Shown here: positions 41,101 through 56,100 of the stretch, one piece after another | How positions within the stretch are numbered: position 1 is the stretch's first letter | How the letters are laid out: every line of letters starts with the position of its first letter | Assembly: GCA_009741485.1 (NCBI GenBank) | Contig: CM019236.1 | Span: forward strand, 42,070,361-42,134,360 | Origin: Malurus cyaneus samueli | Taxonomy: Eukaryota > Chordata > Aves > Passeriformes > Maluridae | Direction: 5' to 3' | DNA: 64,000 nt | Program-made: the position numbers and the translations under genes | Notes under the pieces: model-generated | Seen by the model: only the letters and a program-made list of their open reading frames with translations | Database searches by the model: none | What the model was told of the DNA's origin: nothing

Positions 41101-44100
41101 AGGAAAACAGCATCACAAGCTTTCACTCTGGCACCTTGAGAAAAGTCTCAGAAGAAAGAAAACAACCTTCTTTAGTTAGGCACATATTATATATTGATAG
41201 CAAAACCAACAAAAAGCAGCAATAGCTGCAAATAGCAAAAAGGCTTCTATGCTTTTTAATGGGTTCTGACAAATTGTTTCAGGAGTTAAAAAATTTACAG
41301 TAATAAACTATTAAAAATTTGGTAACACACACAGTACTCCTGTGTCATTCTAGGATTTTCTTTATTACAGGCTGCTATGAATTGGTTAATTTCTCAAGTC
41401 AACTGATGTGGTTTTTTTTTGTTGTGATTTTTTCTTTGTATGTTTTAAATGTAAATAAATTTAACCACAAAAACTTAAAGAAAATTCAGTGAGGTGACAC
41501 CTATTGTTCACATTTCTAGCAAGAAGGAACTTGTTTTCTAGCCACTGAAGTTTTGCACCAACATTGTTGTTGCAGATAACATAAATTTGATTGTACTAAA
41601 CTCCCATTTGAGCATTTTCCTAATGATAAGGGATGAAAGCAAGTTTGTTGAATAGAAGCACGCATACAGTATGCCAGAACTTCACATGCAATAGCTGTTA
41701 GCATTTATAAAAAATCTTACCTAAATGTACATATTACACACAGATATATAGTATATATAGTATGTATTACACACAGATTGCTGCCAAAATCAAGCACTGT
41801 ATGTGAATTACATCGCAAGATGATGTATGTGAAATACATCACAATGTTAAGATAGAAGCTCTCTCCTTCCTCAAAAACAGAGGCTCACAATATCTTAGTT
41901 GTCTTTTTGGCTTTGTAGGTAAAAAAATCTAACTGATATATGCATGCTCAATTATAGAGCATTACTCCAGAAAGCTATATTTCTGAGTAATTTTATCCTA
42001 CAATTCTGATTAAGTTGGAAAAAGCTGAAACTGGATTTTCATTCAAATGCATTTATTACACACCAAGAAGGACAAATTCAAAAGGAATAAAAGACAACAT
42101 ATTCTAAAGCATATGGAAGAACCACTAGGTCCTGTATATGAAATTAAAATAGCTTGCCAAAAATACTGGGCTTGAGGCTTGTTTGTTTGCTGTAGTTTTA
42201 ATTATATCTTTCTTAACCAACAACATCAAAAAGATATGAGCCATACAAGCAGATGATAAGAACAAGGGAGGTGGTTTATACTTACCATCATCAATGACAG
42301 CTTGCCATTGATGCACGTGCTTCTGATATGAGGATCTGACACTGAAAGCTTGGCACTGCCAGTCCCTAAAGGCAGGCACACCAACAGGACAAGAAGGATT
42401 TTCACACACCCTATATTGCATTGTGGGCCCATGACACTCTCCTTCAAGGCCTGAACTAGAAAAGATGGCATAAATACAACCCTTTACTGTTGGCAATATT
42501 TTGTCAAACTTACATACAGTTTATTTAAGCTAGGCACAAATTCAAACTAGCAGGTTTTTTGTTGACACTTAACATGAAAAGAACACCCAGAAAATATCGA
42601 AGTCATGAAACAAAACATGTTTGCCTTCTCTTTGCACTGGTTACATTACATGAAAGGAATGATGGGTGCTAAGACATAATTTACGCTTAGCCCCAAGGAA
42701 ACACTAGGACTAGTAGGAGTGCTCAGCAAGAGAACCTCAGCTGCAGTTTTGATGGAGTTGAGATGATTTTTCTCTATCTAGGCTGAGCCAAAGAGGCTAC
42801 TGAAAGGAAGCAACATCTGCAGAGTTGCAGGTGTTACAGGGTTCAGACAAATGCTTTCTTTCTTTTTGGTCACTCCAGTTGTGCTTGCAGGTCTTAATGA
42901 ATAAATGCAAAAGAGGAGTGAACTGCAGAAACTGGAGCTAATTAACTGGAACCTTGCCTGGAAAAATGAATTAATGAGAGTTAAATTAAGACATCTATAA
43001 TTCTAGGAACAGCTTTAAGGCATACAGCTGAAAGTGATGTTTAGATGGCGTGAACTATGAAAGCATTCTGTATATCTAAATTCCTGTTAAGTAATTTTGT
43101 ATATCCGTATCCACTTTTTCCTCAACATTATTTATGCAAATTTGTCTTTTTTAATCTTTTTTGGGGTCATTCTGCCCCAAAATCTGCTACACTGTCTTCC
43201 ATGATTCTTCATTTCCCCCTTTTGTTGTACTATTTTTTTTATCTNNNNNNNNNNNNNNNNNNNNNNNNNNNNNNNNNNNNNNNNNNNNNNNNNNNNNNNN
43301 NNNNNNNNNNNNNNNNNNNNNNNNNNNNNNNNNNNNNNNNNNNNNNNNNNNNNNNNNNNNNNNNNNNNNNNNNNNNNNNNNNNNNNNNNNNNNNNNNNNN
43401 NNNNNNNNNNNNNNNNNNNNNNNNNNNNNNNNNNNNNNNNNNNNNNNNNNNNNNNNNNNNNNNNNNNNNNNNNNNNNNNNNNNNNNNNNNNNNNNNNNNN
43501 NNNNNNNNNNNNNNNNNNNNNNNNNNNNNNNNNNNNNNNNNNNNNNNNNNNNNNNNNNNNNNNNNNNNNNNNNNNNNNNNNNNNNNNNNNNNNNNNNNNN
43601 NNNNNNNNNNNNNNNNNNNNNNNNNNNNNNNNNNNNNNNNNNNNNNNNNNNNNNNNNNNNNNNNNNNNNNNNNNNNNNNNNNNNNNNNNNNNNNNNNNNN
43701 NNNNNNNNNNNNNNNNNNNNNNNNNNNNNNNNNNNNNNNNNNNNNNNNNNNNNNNNNNNNNNNNNNNNNNNNNNNNNNNNNNNNNNNNNNNNNNNNNNNN
43801 NNNNNNNNNNNNNNNNNNNNNNNNNNNNNNNNNNNNNNNNNNNNNNNNNNNNNNNNNNNNNNNNNNNNNNNNNNNNNNNNNNNNNNNNNNNNNNNNNNNN
43901 NNNNNNNNNNNNNNNNNNNNNNNNNNNNNNNNNNNNNNNNNNNNNNNNNNNNNNNNNNNNNNNNNNNNNNNNNNNNNNNNNNNNNNNNNNNNNNNNNNNN
44001 NNNNNNNNNNNNNNNNNNNNNNNNNNNNNNNNNNNNNNNNNNNNNNNNNNNNNNNNNNNNNNNNNNNNNNNNNNNNNNNNNNNNNNNNNNNNNNNNNNNN

Positions 44101-47100
44101 NNNNNNNNNNNNNNNNNNNNNNNNNNNNNNNNNNNNNNNNNNNNNNNNNNNNNNNNNNNNNNNNNNNNNNNNNAAAGAACTTTCCAATCAAATCATCTTT
44201 TATCCTTCTATATATCTGTAATGAATATAAATACTTCAATAGATAACAGAGGAAAGACATGCATATATCTTGGATTTTCATGTATTGTGCTGCCAGCAGT
44301 TCACCAAGAGTGATTTGCTGTTTGAGTCAATTACATTCACCAGGACTCTCATCATTCTTCTAAAATCAAATCAATCAACTACGATAAAATGTTCCGATAA
44401 TATAATTTTCATGCTAAAGGAAAACCATCTTGTATTTCTGTTCCTATCTCTAAAGTAATGACAATAGCTTTGATATTTTAATTCTGATACGTGTTTAGCT
44501 GATACTGTCTGGAATAAAATTCTGGAAGGTAAGGATGTCTTTTTTGAGATCAAATTTTTTGCATGGCCTGCCCATGCTATGGAATAAGAAAGCAGAACCT
44601 CTATGAAGAATTACCCAGAATTATTGATTGTAATTAAAACGGCTCATTTAGCCAGGCTACAGATATACCTTATTTATGTATAGCAGTAAGAGACTAAGCA
44701 GACATCACACTAAACATCCCAATTCTTCTTGTTACTTATTATCTGTCCAGATGAGCTTCAGGTTACACAGTCACTGGCTTTGGGTTTTTTAGTGGAATTG
44801 TGGAGATGAGTATTGTTTCTCTTGTGCTCCTCTTAGGATCTTAGGAAGTGATGGAAATGTCATTTGCAAAACCTGTCCAACTTCGTTTAAGTTTAAGTTA
44901 AGCATTTATAAGCACTCCACATAGGGCAGATGATATGTCTATAGAAAAGTCCATATTTTACCTGGGGCAGTACCTTTAAATAACTATGACATTTTTGGCT
45001 TGAAATGTCCAGGAACATTAACAAATTTATGATCTGGTTGTAATACTATAAAGCCATCCGACATAAGTGTTTTTCAAAATTTGTTATGTGATCATGATTT
45101 AAGAGAGAAAATTAAGATTGTTTGATCAGTGAAGACCAGTTTGAAACTGTTGGTGAAAAAGGTTACCAGATAAGGATTTAGCACAGAGACTGAAAGTTAT
45201 AGAAGTTGTGTCTAAAAGAAACAAAAGTCTTTATTGATTGCATTAGTGACACTTTTAATTTTGCTAAAATATGAGACTTCTTTCTGACTGTATCCATTGA
45301 TGACAATAATTCACCAACAGTTCCGAATGCAAAAAGAAATTAGTTAGATTACTTGATGTTTGTGACATTACTATTCATTATCTACTTGTAGCCTCACTGT
45401 TTTGCTATTGCTGAATCACAGAATCATGCAATTGTTAAGGTTTGGAATGCCTCTACTTATAATACATGGAGGATATGAAGCTGGTATATTCCATAAAAAA
45501 CCAATTTTTTTTGCAGTGTTTATGATACTTGATACGAGATACGGACAAGTTGCAGAGCACACAGTAGTGATTGGATAATTTTTGAGTGGAAATTGCAGTC
45601 CTGGAAATGATACATGCATACAAGATCATTGAGTTATTATTACTATTTAATAAATGCAGAAATTCTCTCGACTTTTCTCAACACAGCTTTTGAAGCTTCC
45701 ATTATCTTGAATACAAGTTGTGAATAAAATTCTCATTTCTCTATTACTTGTAATATATCTTTCTATGAAATTGTCACTGGATATCAGGTTTCCTGCTGGT
45801 GGAACTGTTATGCGAAAAAAAAGTCCTGAAAACAGGCCGGATGCTGTGCTGTGATCATCTGTGCGTTCAGCGGACAATGATCCCTGCAATAGGTTTGGGC
45901 TGGACCCCAAAATGCTTTCTTAGGCAGTTCCCAGTCTCGCTGAAGGGAGACAGCATAGTCGATACCATTTCTAGAGGCATCCCTTATTGGAAATGAACCT
46001 TTTGAGTTGAGGACAAGAATTGAACCTGCTCTTTGGCCACTTAACCAGAGAAAGGTTCTGCCTGTTGCATTTACTACCAAGAAAATAGCTTGAAGAACAC
46101 CAGGCAAAATACATCAGACTGATATGAGAACTATGTATGTATTGCACCAAATGTTTATGTTGTGCTTCCTATGTGCTTGTGGAGAAGTGCGTTGTCTTGA
46201 AAATGCCTGAGTTGGTCTACCTAAGAGATGATAATTTTCCTCTAGTGGTGTAAGCTGAGATTGTTCAATCGGACCTCTTTTGCGGAGCACATGGAGGGGG
46301 AGTGGAGCGCACTGGAGCACTTGTAGCCGTACTTGCACACTGGAATCAGCATCGACAACGCAAATGCCCTGGTAAAAATGCATTCAGGTACATTGCTGTC
46401 ATCAGAATTCCTGAACAGAATTGGCATTACTACAGGAATCATAAGATACATGTAGCCTTTCCCTAAGCAATAATTCTTTATGATATTGGAAACACTTAGA
46501 AGCATAGGTATTTCAGCTTCTTATTGCATGGCAACCTGTTTTTATCTTTCCTGTTTCTGCCAGAACCTAGACAACAGGAGAATAAAACTTCCTTTTTAAG
46601 CTTCACCTGAGAAGTAACAGAAACTTAAACTCCTAATTTCTGACTTGCAGATAATGTGTAATTCTACTCTTCAAATTTTTTAACTAGAGAAGGCTTTCTG
46701 TGTCTCATCTGAAGAACCAGGAATTGAAAGTTTTATAAAAAGGTCTTTCTGCATTTCACAGACTTTTAGATAGACTCTATGGAAACAGAGTTTGGATTCT
46801 CGTCTTGTGTGACATTACTCCATGGTTTATGATAATTGAGGCAAGCAGGAACTTCAAAGTGTAAAGACCTATTAGTTTCCTTGACTGTTAGATGTTCAGT
46901 TTAATTGATACTGTTTTTTCACCAGAGCCATACCTTTCCAGTGTCACAGTCTGTTCCATCCATTGGTGGATCCAGTTTAGTTTTGCATTCCTTCTCACTT
47001 TCCACCTTACACCACAAACCAGTGCAAATGACATGCTGCAAACCAAAGAAAGATTAGGCACAAAATCTGTCATGCAAAATTACTTTCTGCATGCAGACCA

Positions 47101-50100
47101 CTAATGTTGCCATAATGTTACCAGTTTGATGGTAGTGAAGTACATTTAAAGACACATTAAACATGCAAAAAAACCCAAGTGGACAGAGTCTGCTTTGACT
47201 TTTACTGATCATGCCTCTCTAGGACTTCCAGATCCCTTTTGTTGGTACCATCCCAATGACTGCTGCTATTATGCTCTTCCAATGATTCGTAAGTCCTCTA
47301 GAATTCATTTATTTACTCTACAAAAAAAAAATTACAAAGGCCATTGAACCTGATCTCCACAAAGAAGCTGCAAAGTAATCTAACAAATGAAGTATTTTTG
47401 CTAGAAAGAAGAGAAGGGAGATGACAGGAGTGCAAGCCAGTAGTGAATTTTAGAGGTGGAAAGAAAAGCTGCTCATTCTGTCCCTCTGAAGTATCAGAAC
47501 AAAAGAGTTTTTACTTTTTTTCAAAACTAAGCACAGCCTTGTAGGATGCTGGCTCACATTTCCCTGAATTTTCTTGGCGGCTTTCCCTATTTTCCTCTAA
47601 AAGACCTCCTTCTCCCATGGTTTTTAGTCACAACTTCATTCTCCTCCTGTCTGTTCCCCCCTTACCAATAAACCATGAAGAAGTGAAGAGAGCTCATGTG
47701 GGGCTGAACTGGGGCCTGAATATTATAGCATATGCACAGTGATTCTCCACAATATGTGCATCACCCAAAGAGCGGCAAGAAGGATCAGGAGAGGGGGATG
47801 GGTTGCAAGTGGGATGAAAGATAAAGAACAGCTGGGATTTTTTAGATCAGGGTTGCAAAAGACCTGCTTTTTCTAAGTGAAATGATCTGTTATATTGGTA
47901 CACCCAGTAAGAGTCTCTGTGCCTTTTACACTAAACATGAAAAACGTGTGATAAATCTTATGCTACCTTGAAAAATGACTAAAAGCAGACAAAACATAAT
48001 TCAAGAAAGATTTTGTGTGAACCAAGGAACAGGGCAGTTCCAAAGGGAATCTTGCACATGTCAAAATGTCTTTTAACATCAGTTATCAAAAAGAGTCATT
48101 GTAGAGGTCTAAAGCACTTTACAGAAACAAGAGACAGGACGGCAGCAGTCAGACTCACTCGTGATTCATCCTGTAACAGTTTTTCGCTGAAGCTAAGCTA
48201 ACAACAACCAGCTCATGCATGATTCCAAAAAGCAGTCACAGAAGTCCTATCCTTATCCTGGGTAATTTCAGTAAGCATCTTTCAAGTAACAAACTGCAAT
48301 TCAGTTTTTGTTCATTGTTTTTTAAACAATGTAGACGATGACAACAGTATTGAGATAGAGTATCAGTTGTTCATGACAAAGGGCTTCAATACCAATTATG
48401 AAATGAGCGACATACTACTGGAACTGCTTCACAAAATATATGTTAATTTAATGTTCCTAATTATTTTTTTTCATATCTTTCAATCTCCATTTATGAATGA
48501 CTACAATGGTGGAAAAGCCATCCAGATTTATTCAAGTTTTCAAAAAACAGAGTAAAATTTTCTTATGCGTCATCACATTTCTAAGTACATTATCCTTTTT
48601 CTGTCCTATATCCTTCTTGGCTTAACTTCATGCATATGATTGCCACAAATGGACTTACAAAAAAGGCTCGTCACAAATCAAGAAACAACTCTTTCTAGAC
48701 TAATAGAAGAAGCAAGTAAATTTCAAGGCTGGGAATTGGACCAAAGCCACTAGAACATATCTTAAGCGTTGGTCAACTGAAAATCAGTAAATTCAAATAC
48801 GAACTGCTTTGCCAATCACTGGCATCTGTATACACTGCATGTCTACAAATACATGTAATACCGACCTCGCACCGGAGCACCTAACTTCCCCAGATAGAAA
48901 GTGCTAGCAGCTTAAAGTGTACTGCATTGTAAAAACACTCTCCTCACCAATCGTTAAAATAAACATTCAATATTACTATAACATTTCATCGTCAACTTTA
49001 ATACTCCCCAAACCCAAGGAAAAGGAGGTACGGAATTACTAAAATTGGTGGATTACTTTTTAGTATTTTTTCTGGGATTTTCATCTCAATCAAATCACAC
49101 ATAGACTCTTTAACTACTGTTCAGACACCATTTCTGTTGCAGAGGTACGAGGTATGGGCATTACTGCCAGCATTTAACTTTTGACATTTAAGGATTTCTG
49201 TATAACGCTGGGGAAAGACTATGATCCCAATGTGAATTTTTCATTAGCAACTTGCAATGAAGAAGATCAGGACTGATTTGAAAACTAACAGAAATCTGGA
49301 GGCCACTGTCAATGTTACAGTCACTCCAAAATCAGGGCATACATTTCTACACCATTTCACTCCTCTGAGTAGAAGGTTTCTTCAGTCAAGATCAGGATAG
49401 CTCAGCTAACATACATCAAGATTTACTAGCTATCTATGATAGATACAGTTCAACAGCCATTAGAGCTTTCTAGATTAGCCAAGGGAAGGAATAGTTATTT
49501 GAGACTAAAAACTTATTACTGTGCTACTAGACCATTCACAATCTGTAAAGTATTTCTTTATGTGTACACTGGAAAACAAAATAACTGTCAAGCACACACA
49601 AAGGATATTTTTTAAAAGAATGTGTTAATTGTGAGTTTGTAACAGCAAAAGCTTATAAATAAAGTATGAAAGTAGAATGTTCTACAGAAATAGCAGAGTT
49701 CATTCCAACTTTTAAGTTCTGTGGGTGTTTTGTGCCAGTTTGGGTTTTTTTAAGTTATAAGAGTGAGGCAGGTCTAAGTGAATCAGAAGGATGCATTTCC
49801 TATCATATACGCATACGGAAAGAAAATTCAGTTGAGAGCAATGACCAGAGACAAAAAGGGAATTTTAAAACAGTGTGCAAGACTGTGTGTCAAGATTGTT
49901 TAAAATGTGGTGGTTGAGATGAGGACAGATATTTCACCAGGACTGGAATATTTCCATTACTTTTGTTCTTTTCATTGTGATCTTTTCCTGAAATGCCTTT
50001 AAAATCACCATGAAATATAACCAGTCTCCTACTTCTCAAAGATCACAGCTGTGTTATGACAAGAATTGTTTTAGTGGAACTGACCAGATAGCATTCACAT

Positions 50101-53100
50101 CCTGGACTTTAATCTTAAAAGCCAATATTAAATAGTTCAAAAATTGTATTAAATTGTCAAGTTTTACAATCCCATTTAACCATCAAGAACTACTTTGGGC
50201 CATGATCTCGCTATCTGTTATGTGAAACAATGTTAGGATCCAATTATTTCTTGCATGGGACATCATGGGCATAAAAGCAAACTTGGCTCCCTTACAAGGT
50301 AAGCATGGAGACACAGTATAAATCTTCAATCTGGAGATGCACTCATGCTTTCCTAGGGCCTAAAAATTTCGCTTAGGACATGACAAAAGAAGTCTGAAAT
50401 AAAAACGAAGAGGAAAAACTAAAGTCTGGACATCATTTATAAAAGGGGATTGGGAGTGCCTCAGGAAAATACAGAAGAAGGACTTCAGTCGTGCCTTCAG
50501 TTCTTTGTATCAGTCATTAAGTTAAATTACAAAGAGGAATTCTTGATAGCAAGGGAAAATCACTGGCATTTTTAGTACTTCTCAGTGTTGCCATGCAATG
50601 TGACTGTAAAGTGCCTGCCTGAAGTGCTCTTCAGGAATAAAACTATAGAAAATCACATCTCAGCGGAAATGCACTATTAATTGTACCACTAATATTTGTA
50701 AAAACAAGATTATTTTTATAATTATCCAATTGTTTTCTTAATTGAATAGCTGTTTTATATGAAACACGGTTGCTCAGCGTGGAAGACCATATGGAACTCT
50801 GCTCATCAAATAATCTTCCAGTCCCAAAAAAACGTATGATTGTGACATAGTTCATAATTTATCTTTTACACAGTTATACTGAAGTGCATGAACTCTTCAG
50901 CAAGTAGAACATGTCCAAGAAATCCTGGGCTATAAATTGTTGGATTTACTGACATTTAAATGAACCTTCAAGGAGTGTGTTTCTCTCATTTCCTGGCTTG
51001 TGGACAACAACTATAACCATAACAAACTGCCAGTTACTGGCAGAGTAGGAGAGACTGTAGAGAGATTAGAAGAAGTACTCTGGATATCATGGAATATTCA
51101 GTGGTTGCCTATGCATAATTGAATAATTACTGTAATAAATTAATATAGCAACTAATGAAAATCTGCATTCAGTTTTCAAAAGTCAAATGTTGACTTCTCC
51201 AAAGACAGCTACAACAATTTGCACAATCAACACAGGGAAATTTGAGTCATCCTCATATTAAATAAAATGCAATGATTTGAAAGGTTAGATTCAACATATT
51301 TGTTATTTGTATCTAATGTATTTTAATTTTTAAGAAGATAATAAAATTAGCTATGGAGTAATAGTGCTTCACATAGTGCTTCACAGTTAGACGATGTTGG
51401 TGCTGCACAGTACATGTGCTAGAACTCACGAAGAATTTCTGGAAAGTCTAAATGATTTGGTTCTAGCCTAATTCAAATGGCAACAGTTTTTTCTTCCTTT
51501 CTCTTCATACATAGCAAAAAGCCACATGAGAGGATTACCTTCTTATCCTCTCTGATAAGAATAGAGTTGATAGAATGCTCTATCCATTGCTCTCAGTTTT
51601 CTCTTTACCATAAAAAAATTTATTTCTATTATTTAGAAAGTGTATATCTCATTGGACTAGCGGTGAACTCCCTTAAAGGAAGAGATAGACCTAAGACCCA
51701 CAGCAGGGAACAAAAGGATATCTGAAGACAGTGCCTAAGCCCACTGTAACTAGCTCTTCAAGCCTAGAAACTGAGGATCAAGTTTCTTGGATTTTTTTTA
51801 TCGGGAGGAAGGAAAAAAGTACAAATTTTGCTTACACACAAAAGAACACAGAGGAAAACCAGCATGATGACTTTAGAGAGGTCATCAAGGAGGCTTTGGA
51901 AAATTTCTACCTCACTACTCTCACCATTTTTTCTCAATTTTGTCCTTTGTATCATTTACTCATTTGATTGTCATTTCTGACAGATTCAAGGTTCTTAAAA
52001 ATTCATTACAACAATTTCTTGGTTCAATAATTCATTATACAATTTCCAGTAAACTGCTGCAAGTTTTGCAGAGGATTTTGGAAAACCTGAAGATTCTTCC
52101 TCTTGGTCTCATCTCAGAAACTGTTATTCAGCCGTCTTTTTCTAACTGTTAAGACTGTAAAGTTATCAAGTAACACACTTGGTTCTGATGACAAGAAGTA
52201 AAATTGCAGTTTGCAAACATTGCAGTTTGTCAGGAAAAAAGAACAGCTGAAAAGAACACAGGCCTTTTGTATTGTTTTGCATCATAACTATATTTTTCCT
52301 TCACTGCAAACTGCAGTGGTATATTAATAATATTTAATAGGAAATTTCTGATCATTTTACTGTAAATATAAATATAAAGCAATGATCCAGGAAATAGGAA
52401 AAATCAGAAGGATTTATTTAGATGAAAATAAGTGATTTACCTCAAAGGTGTCCTCTTACCTACAGAATATCAGATTGAAGATGACTTCAATTAGAAATGG
52501 ACAATTTGCTATGGGCACCTACAGCCTAAGTAATCTCTGTGCAAACAGTTGAACACTACCTGGGTAATATTCACTGAATTTCGTTTCCTATTATTTCTAA
52601 AATTATTATGTAAACCAAAAAAACCTCGGAGTCAGGATGTTAAAAAAAGAATATTCATTGCGTCCATGAACAAAATACAACATGCACAGGATCAGTTGAC
52701 TATCTGAATTTAAATATCTGAATTAGAACAAAACACAAGGGTAATAAGACAGGGATTTATCCAGAGAAATGAAAAGCATATAAAGGTATTATGCAATAGC
52801 AAGTCTTGATGTTTGTATCTTTCTTCAATTACTTTTAAGAACTCTGTAATTGTTAAAGAGAAAAATACCAGGAAATATTAAAACTCTTTATCATTTTCTT
52901 TTTCAAAACAGACTTCTAGAGAATAAAAAACAGAAATTACACTGTGCAATTGAAAACAACGTACTGAAAAGTAATAAACAGGTTGAAGTTAATGAAAAAA
53001 GCACTCAGAACTAATGAGGAACATTTGTAGAATTTTGACATTGAGTTTTACTGCTTATGTCCAGAGTGAAAATGTTTTTGATATGACAGCTCAAACAAGA

Positions 53101-56100
53101 AACAGGAACCTATGGCTTTTTTTCCTCTTCAACCATACCACTCTCAGGTTGCCTTTGTCATACATGTATTGCGATGTTTCCTCTGTGAATCTTTTAGACA
53201 GTCTCATTGAAAGTCTCTGAAGAAACAGTACTAAGTCCAAATACAAAACAAGAAGGGAACTGAAGAAGTGAAGGAGAAAGGACTTTTGTTCTCCTAGGTA
53301 ATATTACTAACCTTTCCAGGCTATCTGCCCACTGGGTCTGATGAGACTTTATTCCACAGTTCCTTTAGTCCCTGCTCTATCAATCCATACTCTTTGTGTA
53401 TTTTTATTTCACCTTCCCATTTTGTCTTGATTAATGCCTTAAGGACATCCAACATTTTTAGTATCTCCTGTTGTTGTTAAAAAAGGTCAATTTTTCTCTG
53501 TAAAAGGCATTCTTAAACTGCTTCTTCAATCAGATTTCTACTAGCATTAGTTCATAAAATCATGGAGACCTGTTCAATTTTGCTAACCTGTCTTTTTAAG
53601 GTTAATGTATAGTGACATACTTCACACTGGCATGAAGCAACATCAGCAAATTCACTTAAATTTTGGAACTCCCCTGGTTGTGGAACTGTGCAGCTCTGCC
53701 TGGGCTCTCAGGTGCCCCCTGGGAGGTGCAGAGAGCACAGCTAACCCCACTGCTACTCCTCACAGTGTGCAGCATAATATTCTGAAGGTCAGAAATGGTA
53801 GTTCAGTTCCCAAACCATAATGAAATGGAACCTACATGTGAAAGCCTGACCCAGGCGAATAAATTACAAATATTCCATTTGGTGCAACAGCGTGTCTTAA
53901 CACTATGACATATTCTGTTTCTAAAGTACAAGGAAAGTATCAATAAAGCATGTTTCAGGACAGTCGCAGACCCAAAGCAAGACTTACAAGATATATCAAT
54001 AAAAATGTGCATATTAATTTTTGGAGAGTGAGGCTATATGTGCTACTTCAAAGGGGCTATTTTCTATTAAAAACATGTACAAAAGCTATTCTCACACAAA
54101 AATCAGGTGGTACCAACAGAGCCTTACCTGCATTTCTTGGCAAAAGGAAGCAGTTGGTCCAAAAAGAATCTGACACTGCTCATCTGCAGTGTACGTCATT
54201 CCTGGGAGCTTAGAGGGAATAATCACAGAATTGAGGCTCTGAGGACTCGTCTGCACCAGGCAGTTACTGGCCTTTGACCTGGTAATATCAGAGATTTATA
54301 CGCTGAGTGATCTGAATCTGTTTGCTGGGCCGATTTAAACTTGTGTACAACATTCAAAATACATGGACAATTACAATGTTTTTATTCATCAACACTGGGC
54401 TACTGCTCATGTTTAAACCAATGTGGCCTACTTGTTATAAACTAATGTGTTCTGTTGTTGCACATTTGCAGAAAGACAATATAATTTATCAGCTAAAATA
54501 AGCATTTTAGAAAAGCGCTGGATAACATTTTAGCATAAAAATTACTTAATGGATTAAGCTTTTCATAGCCAAACATTTCAGTATACAGCATAAAAATATA
54601 TTGTAAACACAGTGACATAAAAATATTGTGTATATAAATATACAACACTAAAACCATATACATTAAGACATGAAAATATAAAAATCCATATAATTGCTGA
54701 AAACAGATTTAAATAAACCTGTTTAAGATTACATTGTGATGATTTTAAATATTTTGATGTATTTTGCAAATACAAATCTCCCCCAGAAGCAAAAAATACT
54801 GAAAGTTTATTATTTCAGTATATTAATTGCAACTATTTGTAAATAACATACTAAGAGTGTTTTCCTATTATATACCTGAGAAATCTTTCCAGATCTTCCC
54901 TGCTGCACTGTGACCATGACACATCCCCAAGATTCTGTCCTTTAATCCATTCCCCAGACATGATATGGACACCATCAGCACAGGATGGGTGGTCATTGTC
55001 GTGGTTTATCCCCATGCTGAATTTTGAAGTTAAAACAAAACAAAAGTTAAAAATAAAACAAAACACAACAAAGTAAGAGGTTGTTTTCTGAATATTTTTA
55101 AGTTAATACTCTTGCAAAAGGTTGCAATAAACTCATATATGTTAGATGTAGGAAATCTCTTACGACTTCTTTTTTCCATGGTATCTTTCACAGAAGTGCA
55201 TGGAACCATGTGTAGAGGACAATTCTATAATTAAAGGTGAAAGTGGAGCTGCATTTATTTGATGAGAAATATTGCATTCTAATCAGTTAGAAAGATACAT
55301 GATCTGGACAACTTTTTGAATTTTCAGAACTGCACAGTAACTGCAAGTTTGATGAATACCACTTCTCTCGTTAATGGAAAATAAAATATTTTGGCAGCAT
55401 TTCTATCTTCATTCTATATGGAACTGATTGGTTGAAATTCAATAAAATAGTAAAATGATTACTGGTTTAATGTGTAATTATTGTCTCTAAAGAAAAAGCA
55501 AATAAATGTGTTTTCTATCTCCTGTTAGATGTAACATTGATGAAGAAATTAAATTGAGTGTGAGAACTCACTGGAATGCATATGGATGCTAAGTCTTCAA
55601 AATCAATGCACTGCAATGAAAAATTCTACTAAATATCTGCTTGAAGCTGCTATTTTAACTGAAGACTTGCTGTCACTCTCATTCACAATTAGCAAACAAG
55701 AGAGGAAGAAGGTTCATGAAAAAAAACCAAGATTTTCAAAATTAGAAGAGTGGATCATCTAATATGTGTATTTATTGCTTGACTGACATTACAAGCAATA
55801 AATACAGTCAGCTCTTTTTGAGGATTTTCAAATCAGTATGAAACTACTCTCCAGAGCATGATTTTAGGTAATGCTGGAAATTTGCTCCAGCCTGCCCTGG
55901 AGAAAAGTAAAACTTTCCAATCTACTACCATAGAAGCATTTTGTATAGTCTTATTAGCAAAATAATTCTGATGAAAACTTCATATTTTTAAAGCCGCCCC
56001 GCCGCCCGCCCACAACTGATGCCACCAGTGTGATAAGAAAATTGCGTATACAACACTGCGACGTATCCCAATCAGCTACCATTAAACACACAAAAACAAA

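Larger units (their letters stand above)
42456..46933 (-). other. ADAMTS19 intronic interval with hidden exon
   Basis: The flanking exons end in phase 0 (Lys codon, 46934) and begin with one base completing a codon (42455), so they cannot be adjacent. One exon of length 3n+2, encoding the end of the disintegrin-like domain and most of TSP1-1, must lie between them. I do not see it in 42456-43244 or 44174-46933, so it is probably within the N gap. A possible very short CR1-like 3' end (an AATCACAGAATCAT-type sequence) lies at about 45413-45455. Confidence 0.75.

Noticed and set aside
43057..44313. Long open frames of 351 to 418 codons on both strands
   Set aside because: They are open only because the 929-base N run contains no stops.
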